6,637 nt of DNA from Candidatus Rokuibacteriota bacterium. Lineage in GTDB: Bacteria; Methylomirabilota; Methylomirabilia; Rokubacteriales; JACOUJ01. The notes below the pieces were generated by a model that saw only the letters and a list, made by a program, of their open reading frames with translations, was not told the DNA's origin and ran no database searches. Where the stretch lies: NCBI GenBank assembly GCA_016177865.1, contig JACOUJ010000285.1:1-6637 (forward strand), given 5' to 3'. The translations under genes and the position numbers were made by a program. Positions 1-5,569 of the stretch are shown piece after piece. The first letter of the stretch is position 1. Each line of letters starts with the position of its first letter.

Positions 1-262
1 CCTGCGCCTCCGGGATCTCATAGCCCTGAGCGGCCACGGCCCGGCGGAGGTCGCCCGGGGTCACCTGTCCCGGCACGAGGACCACTTGGGCCCGTTCTGA
101 TGCGAGGTTGACTTCCGCCGAGATGACCCCCGGGACGGAGGTCAGGGCCTTCGCCACCCGACTCACGCATGAAGCGCAACTCATCCCCCGAACCGGAAGG
201 GTGATGCGCTCCACCGGCGCCTCATACCCTAACCCCTCGATGCGGGTCCCCGAAGTGGGCAT
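1..262 (-). CDS. copA: Copper-translocating P1B-type ATPase, N-terminal part (cut by window edge)
   Basis: The frame starts at ATG 262-260 and stays open for 87 codons to the left edge, so only the cytosolic N-terminus is present. Residues 26-33 read GMSCASCV, the CxxC Cu(I)-binding loop of a heavy-metal-associated (HMA) domain. It is followed by the usual VPGV..AEVNLA and the closing A..GYEIPEA, so one complete HMA domain spans about residues 19-85. The family pumps Cu(I) out of the cytoplasm using ATP; the membrane and ATPase domains would lie beyond the edge. The start is firm because the csoR stop and this ATG share a base (TAATG), and a GGAGAG stretch lies upstream, implying translational coupling. 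Residues 5-16 resemble the tail of another HMA domain whose front is absent. Pairing with a Cu-type CsoR supports copper rather than zinc or cadmium as substrate; that is inference. Confidence 0.88.
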   Translation of the reverse strand, partial: MPTSGTRIEGLGYEAPVERITLPVRGMSCASCVSRVAKALTSVPGVISAEVNLASERAQVVLVPGQVTPGDLRRAVAAQGYEIPEAQ

Positions 263-549
263 TACCGACGCTCTCCGTTGAACCGAGTCACGACGTCCAA
301 GAGTTCCCGGATCTTCCGATTCCGCTCGCGCTGGCGCCCCGAGCGGAGGGCGTCTCGGACGCAGCTTTCAATATGGCGACCCAAGAGCACCTTCTGGACC
401 TGGGTCAGGGCCCCTTGGATCGCGGCGATCTGGAGGAGAATATCGACACAGTATTCATCTTCGGCCACCATGCGGTGGACGCCCTTCACCTGTCCCTCGA
501 TGCGGCGGAGCCGGGCCAGGACTGTTTCTTTGGTCTCCGGATCGATCAT
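262..549 (-). CDS. csoR: Copper-sensing transcriptional repressor, CsoR/RcnR family
   Basis: A 95-residue all-helical protein, the normal length for this family. Such proteins are tetrameric DNA-binding repressors that release the operator when metal binds. The N-terminal helix has the family signature RLRRIEGQVKGV (residues 13-24). The Cu(I) ligands are visible as C34 (in YC), H59 and C63 (in RHIESC), which is the Cys-His-Cys set of CsoR rather than the extra-His set of the Ni/Co sensor RcnR. Y33 matches the conserved second-shell tyrosine. A glutamate near residue 82 may match the second-shell Glu, but an extra basic stretch (residues 72-79) makes that alignment uncertain. The ATG at 549-547 follows GTAGGG with five bases between. 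The gene has its own promoter and operator-like repeat immediately upstream and overlaps the following copper ATPase by one base, so it probably represses itself and copA until copper rises. Confidence 0.93.
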   Translation of the reverse strand: MIDPETKETVLARLRRIEGQVKGVHRMVAEDEYCVDILLQIAAIQGALTQVQKVLLGRHIESCVRDALRSGRQRERNRKIRELLDVVTRFNGERR

Positions 550-551
550 AA

Positions 552-568
552 ATACCCTACCCCAGTAT
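552..568 (-). promoter_or_regulatory. Putative CsoR operator (ATAC-N9-GTAT with G tracts)
   Basis: Read on the minus strand the 17 bases are ATACTGGGGTAGGGTAT: four-base inverted ends ATAC/GTAT enclosing two G tracts. G/C-tract operators flanked by A/T-rich inverted ends are typical of CsoR/RcnR-family sites. The repeat overlaps the last bases of the -10 box, covers the expected transcription start and includes the GTAGGG that serves as ribosome binding site for csoR. A bound repressor would therefore block polymerase directly. Assignment is by position and resemblance, not by a scored motif. Confidence 0.65.
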
Positions 569-595
569 TGTATTCGGCTCCGGGGCCGCTGTCAA
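567..595 (-). promoter_or_regulatory. Sigma70-type promoter for csoR-copA
   Basis: On the minus strand a perfect TTGACA (595-590) is followed by a 17-base spacer and TACAAT (572-567), five of six to the -10 consensus. Transcription would begin around 560, giving a leader of only about a dozen bases before the csoR ATG at 549. The -35 box starts 22 bases past the rng stop codon. The promoter lets the copper genes be expressed independently of the elongation operon upstream. Confidence 0.75.
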
Positions 596-616
596 GGCGC
601 GGGCTGTATGGCGTGA

Positions 617-2146
617 TCAGCGGAAAAGGATCTCGTGCGTGTCCCGCGATCCGTTCGAGATGGGCTCTAACGTAATCTTCCGGTCGAGGCGTGACTGGAG
701 TCGCTCCAATGCATTCCGTTCCTCGGCCTGGAGGTAGGCGGCCACCTCATGGTGGAGACGAATCACGATCTCGTGTGAGGCGGACTCCACCGCCTTCACC
801 TGCACCCTCCGGAGGAGATCCGCGGCAATCGTGGCCGGCGACCGCACGCCGCCCGTTCCTTTGCAGCTTGGGCACTTCTCGGTCAGGAGACTCAGGAGAT
901 CCTGGCGGACCCGTTTGCGAGTCATCTCCACGATTCCGAGCTCGGAGATGGGGAGGACATGAGTCCGTGCCTTGTCCGCCGCCAGGGCCTTCCGGAGGGC
1001 CTTCCAGACCTGCTGCCGGTGATCCTCACGGTCCATGTCAATGAAGTCCAGGATGATGATCCCGCCCAGGTCCCGGAGACGGATCTGGCGCACAATTTCC
1101 TTCACGGCCTCGAGGTTGATCTTGAGGATGGTCTGCTCGAAGTCTCGCTTCCCGACATACTTCCCCGTGTTGACGTCAATGGCCACGAGCGCCTCGGTCT
1201 GGTCAATGACGATGTACCCTCCGGACTTGAGCCACACCTTCCGTCGAAGAACCTTGTCCAGCTCTCCTTCGATCCCTCGCGCCTCGAAGAGAGGTTCGCG
1301 CGCCGTGTACAGCGTGACCCGGTCGGCGAGGGCCGGGACGAGGGCTTTGGCAAATTCCTGGCACTTCCGATAGGCCTCCTCGTCGTCCACGACGAACTCC
1401 TCGACATCAGGCGAGAAGAGATCGCGGATGACCCGGAAGGTCAGGTCCATCTCCTCGTGGAGGACGGAGGGGGCCGGGGCCTGGGCGTAGCGAGCCTGAA
1501 TCTCCCCCCAATGACGGGTCAGGAACTCCATGTCCGCATGAAACTCCTCTTCCCCCTTTCCGTCGGCGACGGTCCGGATGATGTATCCCCCTGGGGCGGT
1601 GCGAAGCTGCTTCACCAATTTCCGGAGTCGATCCCGTTCTATGCCGTCCCGGATCCGGCGGGAGACCCCGACGTGGTTGACCTGGGGCATATAGACCAGG
1701 GAGCGCCCTGGCAGGGAGACGAAGGAGGTCACGCGTGCCCCCTTGGTCCCGAGGGACTCTTTGGAAACCTGGACCAGAATCTCCTGCCCTTTGCGGAGGA
1801 GGTCCTGGATGGGGACCGGAGAAATCTCCCGACGGTCTCGGGGCTCAGCCTCTTCCATCTCGATCTCGGGCTCTTCCCCCTCTTCCCCGGCGACCATCAT
1901 CCGCTCGTACTCCTGGACGTGACTGATGAAGTCACCGCCGTAGAGGAAGGCGTCCTTGCCGAGGCCGATATCCACGAAGGCGGCCTGCATGCCGGGCAGG
2001 ACGTTGGTGACGACGCCCTTACAGATGTTGCCGACGATGGAGCGGGTGCGGTGGCGCTCGACGTACAGCTCGGTGAGGAGATTCTCCTCCAGGAGGGCCA
2101 CCCGTGTTTCGGTGGGCCCGACATTGACGAAGATTTTCTTTTGCAT
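617..2146 (-). CDS. rng: Ribonuclease G (RNase E/G family endoribonuclease)
   Basis: A 509-residue member of the RNase E/G family, which cuts single-stranded A/U-rich RNA, matures the 5' end of 16S rRNA and takes part in mRNA decay. The S1 RNA-binding domain lies at about residues 36-140 (GNICKGVVTNVLPGMQAAFVDIG, in part), with an acidic insertion at about 88-105. The catalytic DNase I-like domain carries the two Mg2+ aspartates: D324 in AIDVNTGK and D367 in IILDFIDM. The Zn-link cysteines that hold dimers together are C425 and C428 in CPSCKGTG. There is no long arginine-rich C-terminal scaffold as in RNase E, so RNase G is the better name. The ATG at 2146 is 18 bases after the rodA stop, behind a GAGAAGAG purine tract. 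It closes the mre operon, as in many proteobacteria and relatives. Confidence 0.95.
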   Translation of the reverse strand: MQKKIFVNVGPTETRVALLEENLLTELYVERHRTRSIVGNICKGVVTNVLPGMQAAFVDIGLGKDAFLYGGDFISHVQEYERMMVAGEEGEEPEIEMEEAEPRDRREISPVPIQDLLRKGQEILVQVSKESLGTKGARVTSFVSLPGRSLVYMPQVNHVGVSRRIRDGIERDRLRKLVKQLRTAPGGYIIRTVADGKGEEEFHADMEFLTRHWGEIQARYAQAPAPSVLHEEMDLTFRVIRDLFSPDVEEFVVDDEEAYRKCQEFAKALVPALADRVTLYTAREPLFEARGIEGELDKVLRRKVWLKSGGYIVIDQTEALVAIDVNTGKYVGKRDFEQTILKINLEAVKEIVRQIRLRDLGGIIILDFIDMDREDHRQQVWKALRKALAADKARTHVLPISELGIVEMTRKRVRQDLLSLLTEKCPSCKGTGGVRSPATIAADLLRRVQVKAVESASHEIVIRLHHEVAAYLQAEERNALERLQSRLDRKITLEPISNGSRDTHEILFR

Positions 2147-2164
2147 AGGACATCTCTTCTCGCC

Positions 2165-3262
2165 TCATGGGAACATGAACCTGCGCATCCTGACATTCAG
2201 GAGCAGACCGATCGTCATCAGGCTCGAAAGCATCGCCGAGCCGCCATAACTCATGAACGGCAGGGGAAGTCCCACGACCGGGAGGAACCCCGTGGCCATC
2301 CCAATGTTGACACAGACTTGGGCAGCCAGGAGGGTCGTGGCCCCCACAGCCAGGAGGTGCCCGAGGTCGTCCCGAGCCTTCTCGGCGATCTCGAAACCGC
2401 GCATGACGATGACAAAGTAGCCCGCCAACAGGAGGAGGCAACCGACAAACCCCCACTCCTCGGCGAAGACCGAAAAGACAAAGTCCGTGTGCCGTTCGGG
2501 AAGGAAGGCCAAGCGACTCTGAGTCCCCCCAAAGAGTCCCTTGCCCCACACCATCCCGGAGCCGATCGCAATCTTGGATTGAGCGACATTCCAGGCCGTG
2601 CCAAGCGGATCGCGACCCGGGTCGAGATACACCAAGAGTCGTTCCCGCTGGTAGTCCTTGAGAAAGATCCACAAGAGAGGAGAGGCCACCACCCCCCCGA
2701 GGGCCAGGAGCCCCAGGTTCCGCCCCCTCGTCCCCGCGGCAAAGAGCATCCCGGCCGCCACCGGCAAGAGAATGATGGCGGTCCCCAGGTCGGGCTGCTT
2801 CAGGATCAAGACCACCGGAAGGAGGAGAAGGCCCAGGGGCACCATCAGCGAACCCCACGACCACGTCGCCCAGCGGCGGCCGCCCAGGGCGGCGGCCAGG
2901 ATCAGGATGAAGATCACCTTAAAGAGTTCGGTTGGCTGAAACCCGACTCCGCCGACGGCGAGCCAGCGACGAGCCCCTTGGGCTGACCGTCCCCAGACGA
3001 GGACCATCCCCAGGAGAAAAATCCCGATCCCGTAGAGAAGAGGCGCATACGTGACCCACACCCGATAGTCGATGCTGGCCAGGATCACCAGGACCACGAG
3101 CCCAAGCGCAATCCACAGCAACTGGCGAAGCGGCAGCCCTCCCCGGAACCCATAGGCCGACACGGTCACGAGCGTCACCCATCCGATCGACACCACAGCG
3201 AGGCTAAAGGCCAGAAGTGCCCAATCCAAATTCAAGAGGAGTCGGCGGTCAACCTGGATCAC
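2165..3262 (-). CDS. rodA: Rod-shape peptidoglycan glycosyltransferase RodA (SEDS family)
   Basis: Integral membrane SEDS protein that polymerises lipid II into glycan strands in the elongasome, working as a pair with PBP2. From the chosen GTG start it has 365 residues, normal for RodA, with about ten hydrophobic segments. Family motifs are in order: NLDWALL at 11-17, GARRW..VGG..FQP.EL.K at 96-115, QPDLGTA at 156-162, the loop AIGSGM.WGKGL.GGTQ..L.FLPERHTDF ending near 261 with the catalytic aspartate D260, and PLPFMSYGGS at 333-342. Start choice: GTG 3262-3260 has GGAG (3272-3269) six bases upstream and gives the usual short cytosolic N-terminus. A TTG at 3301 would add 13 unlikely residues (RKGPPWPPAETIV). 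This start overlaps the end of mrdA by 14 bases, indicating translational coupling. Confidence 0.94.
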   Translation of the reverse strand: MIQVDRRLLLNLDWALLAFSLAVVSIGWVTLVTVSAYGFRGGLPLRQLLWIALGLVVLVILASIDYRVWVTYAPLLYGIGIFLLGMVLVWGRSAQGARRWLAVGGVGFQPTELFKVIFILILAAALGGRRWATWSWGSLMVPLGLLLLPVVLILKQPDLGTAIILLPVAAGMLFAAGTRGRNLGLLALGGVVASPLLWIFLKDYQRERLLVYLDPGRDPLGTAWNVAQSKIAIGSGMVWGKGLFGGTQSRLAFLPERHTDFVFSVFAEEWGFVGCLLLLAGYFVIVMRGFEIAEKARDDLGHLLAVGATTLLAAQVCVNIGMATGFLPVVGLPLPFMSYGGSAMLSSLMTIGLLLNVRMRRFMFP

Positions 3263-5036
3263 GATGGTCTCCGCGGGCGGCCAGGGCGGCCCTTTTCTCA
3301 AGGAAGATCCCTCTCAGGATCTGCCCGGCGAGCGGAGCGGCGATCTGCCCTCCCATCCCGCCGTGCTCCACCAGGACCACCACGACCACTTCGGGGGACT
3401 CCACCGGGGCGATCGCGGCAAACCAGGCATGATCGCCAGCTCCCCGGTTGCGTCCGGATGTGTTCTGTGACGTCGCCGTCTTGCCACCGACTTCGACGTC
3501 GGCCAGCCGCGCCCCCTGCCCTGTGCCACCGTCATTCACCACCCCGGACAGGGCCCGGCGAAGGAACTGAAAGACCAGCGGAGAGAGCCCCACCCGTCCG
3601 GCTGGCAGGGAGGGCTCCGTTCGAATGATCTGGCCGGCATGGTCCTGAACCCGATTCACCAGACGGGGCTTCCAGAGGATCCCGTCGGAGGCCAGGACGG
3701 CCATGAATCGGGCCACCTGAAGTGGCGTGACCAGGACCTGCCCCTGGCCAATGGCGGTGTTCGCGGTGTCGCCCGGGAACCATCTCCCCCGGCTCGTGGC
3801 CTTTTTCCATTCGGGGGTGGGAACAAAGCCCGCCCGCTCGCCGGGAAACATGATCCCCACCGGGCTCCCGAAGCCGAATGCCCGGGCGTAGTGGGCCATC
3901 CGCTCGATCCCGACTCTGAGCCCCAGCTGATAGAAAAAGGTGTTACAGGAGTGGATCAGAGCCTCGTAAAGGGTCATGCTCCCCTGATCCACTTTCTCCC
4001 AATTTCGAAACCTGGATCGGCCGATCTCCACGGATTCGGGGCACTGAAGCCGGTCAAACGGCGTAAAGAGCCCTTCCTCGAGGGCCGCAGCGGCCACCAC
4101 CAACTTGAACAGCGAGCCCGGGGCGTATTCCCCCTGAAAGACTCGGTTCAGGAGTGGAGTGGCCGGGTCGCGGATCAGCCGGAGCCAACTCTCCCGATCC
4201 AGGGGACCGGTGAAGGCGTCGAGGTTGAAGGCGGGGGTCGAGACGAGCGCTAGGAGGTCTCCGCTCCGGGGATCAAGGACCACGACCGCCCCGTTCTTGC
4301 CAGCCATGGCCCGTTCAGCCACCTCCTGAATACGCTTGTCCACCGTGGTGATGACGTGGGCCCCGGGGGTGGGTTCTTCACGGCGCAGGACCTGGACCGG
4401 ATGACCCTGAGCATCGACCTCGAATTGTTCTCCCCCGTCCTGCCCTCGGAGGACATGGTCGAGGAGCCGCTCGAGACCCGATTGTCCCACGAGGTCTCCG
4501 GGCCGGCGCCCCTGCTCCTTGAGCTCAGCTTTCGACGCCTCACGGATATATCCCAAGAGATGGGCCGCGAAACGTCCATCCTGATAGACCCGTTGAGGCT
4601 CGGCCTCCACCATGACGCCGGGGAGGGCGAGTTTCCACTCCTCGACGCGCGCCACCTCCTCGGGGCTCAAGTTGCGGCGGACCCGAACTGGCCAGGAGGA
4701 ACTTGGGGGCACCCCTTCCAGGCGCTCCGCTAATTCCTCGGCAGGAACCCCGAGGAGGGAGGCCAGGGTGCCAAGCACGGCTTCACGATTCTCGATCTCA
4801 CGTGGGACCAGGGAGAGGGTAAAGGTCGGACGGTTCTCGACGAGCGGGAGCCCGTGACGGTCATAGAGAATGCCGCGCGGGGCGGGGACGGCACGAACCC
4901 GGATCCGGTTCCGCTCGGAAAGCTCCCGGAGCCGCTCTCCCCCCACGACCTGGAGGTACCAGAGCTGCCCGAGAAGTGTGACGAATGCGCTGGCGGTGAC
5001 AAGGGCAAGGACCGCCAGTCGACGTCGAGACTTCAC
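3249..5036 (-). CDS. mrdA: Penicillin-binding protein 2 (MrdA), elongation peptidoglycan transpeptidase
   Basis: Class B PBP that cross-links side-wall peptidoglycan together with RodA. Numbered from GTG 5036 it has 595 residues. A cytosolic MKSRRR is followed by one membrane anchor (about 7-27). The PBP dimer/pedestal region includes RAVPAPRGILYDR at about 48-60, and the transpeptidase domain fills roughly residues 235-580. The serine nucleophile motif is S308-L-F-K311 and the SxN motif is S363-C-N365. The third motif, normally KTG, reads K519-T-A-T522. The ending DHAWF..IAP and VLVEHGG..GG is typical of PBP2. Start choice: GTG 5036-5034 has GGGAGG six bases upstream and gives a positively charged N-terminus. 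An in-frame GTG at 5054 would add MDGRVG with a poor ribosome site. The gene follows mreD by 33 bases and overlaps rodA. Confidence 0.94.
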   Translation of the reverse strand: MKSRRRLAVLALVTASAFVTLLGQLWYLQVVGGERLRELSERNRIRVRAVPAPRGILYDRHGLPLVENRPTFTLSLVPREIENREAVLGTLASLLGVPAEELAERLEGVPPSSSWPVRVRRNLSPEEVARVEEWKLALPGVMVEAEPQRVYQDGRFAAHLLGYIREASKAELKEQGRRPGDLVGQSGLERLLDHVLRGQDGGEQFEVDAQGHPVQVLRREEPTPGAHVITTVDKRIQEVAERAMAGKNGAVVVLDPRSGDLLALVSTPAFNLDAFTGPLDRESWLRLIRDPATPLLNRVFQGEYAPGSLFKLVVAAAALEEGLFTPFDRLQCPESVEIGRSRFRNWEKVDQGSMTLYEALIHSCNTFFYQLGLRVGIERMAHYARAFGFGSPVGIMFPGERAGFVPTPEWKKATSRGRWFPGDTANTAIGQGQVLVTPLQVARFMAVLASDGILWKPRLVNRVQDHAGQIIRTEPSLPAGRVGLSPLVFQFLRRALSGVVNDGGTGQGARLADVEVGGKTATSQNTSGRNRGAGDHAWFAAIAPVESPEVVVVVLVEHGGMGGQIAAPLAGQILRGIFLEKRAALAARGDHRDPG

Positions 5037-5042
5037 ACCAAC

Positions 5043-5048
5043 CCTCCC
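5043..5048 (-). promoter_or_regulatory. Strong ribosome binding site deciding the mrdA start
   Basis: GGGAGG on the minus strand lies six bases before GTG 5036. It favours that codon over the in-frame GTG at 5054, which has only a distant GGGG tract ahead of it. Confidence 0.7.
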
Positions 5049-5069
5049 GTCCACATGAAGCGTAACCCC

Positions 5070-5564
5070 TCAGCCGGCCTTGCCTCGCTGGCGCTCCCGC
5101 ACCCAGATGAGGCCAGCCAGACCGACGGAGGCAACCACTCCATTATAAAGAGCCTGGGGGAGAACACCATACAGCATCATCTCCCCGATATCCCCCGGGA
5201 AGCGGAACGCCTTCAGCAAGAGAAATCTCAGTAATCCTTCGCCAATGGAGACGGCCACCACACCCAGGATCTGAAGGGGCCCGATCGAAACCCGCAGGTG
5301 ACGGTGGAGGAATCCGAGGCCGAACCCTGCCAGCGCCTTGGAAAGGGCCTGTGCCCCCAGCAGCCCCCCCCCGATGCCATCTTGAAGCAGCCCCAGGGAG
5401 AACCCGGTGAGCAATCCCACCTCCGGCCCCCGAGCGAGCGCGAGAAGGGCCGTAATGACCAATGGCAGGTCGGGCGTCACCCCCGCGACGGCAAACTCGC
5501 CCACGACCGTGGACTGGACCACGGTCCCACCGCCGAGGAGCATCACATAGAGGGGAAGCCGCAT
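5070..5564 (-). CDS. mreD: Rod shape-determining membrane protein MreD
   Basis: A 164-residue, very hydrophobic protein with about five membrane segments (roughly residues 3-22, 30-48, 50-70, 95-118 and 130-153), the size and profile of MreD. The family-like features are TPDLPLVITALLAL near 30-43 and G...GLLQDG..GGLLG around 54-70, followed by L.K.L.G. MreD is poorly conserved, so identity rests on this pattern together with its place between mreC and mrdA. It works in the inner membrane with MreC to couple MreB to the wall enzymes. The ATG at 5564-5562 lies five bases after the mreC TAG; the GGGG just before it is closer than ideal, so translation is probably coupled to mreC. Confidence 0.92.
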   Translation of the reverse strand: MRLPLYVMLLGGGTVVQSTVVGEFAVAGVTPDLPLVITALLALARGPEVGLLTGFSLGLLQDGIGGGLLGAQALSKALAGFGLGFLHRHLRVSIGPLQILGVVAVSIGEGLLRFLLLKAFRFPGDIGEMMLYGVLPQALYNGVVASVGLAGLIWVRERQRGKAG

Positions 5565-5569
5565 TGCCC

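Noticed and set aside
575..590. A CGGC/GCCG hairpin between rng and csoR as a transcription terminator
   Set aside because: The stem is about four base pairs with no following T run, and it falls inside the 17-base spacer of the csoR promoter. I do not call a terminator here.
959..2986. A 675-codon open frame on the plus strand
   Set aside because: It lies wholly antisense to rng and rodA, both with clear family motifs. Its product is Pro/Gly/Asp/Glu-rich low-complexity sequence with no recognisable domain, as expected from the complement of GC-rich genes.
5033..5056. A seven-codon minus-strand frame (MWTGGLV) whose TGA overlaps the mrdA GTG start, resembling a leader peptide
   Set aside because: It has only a weak GGGG tract well upstream and no regulatory codon content or hairpin. 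The overlap is easily due to chance in a 33-base gap.
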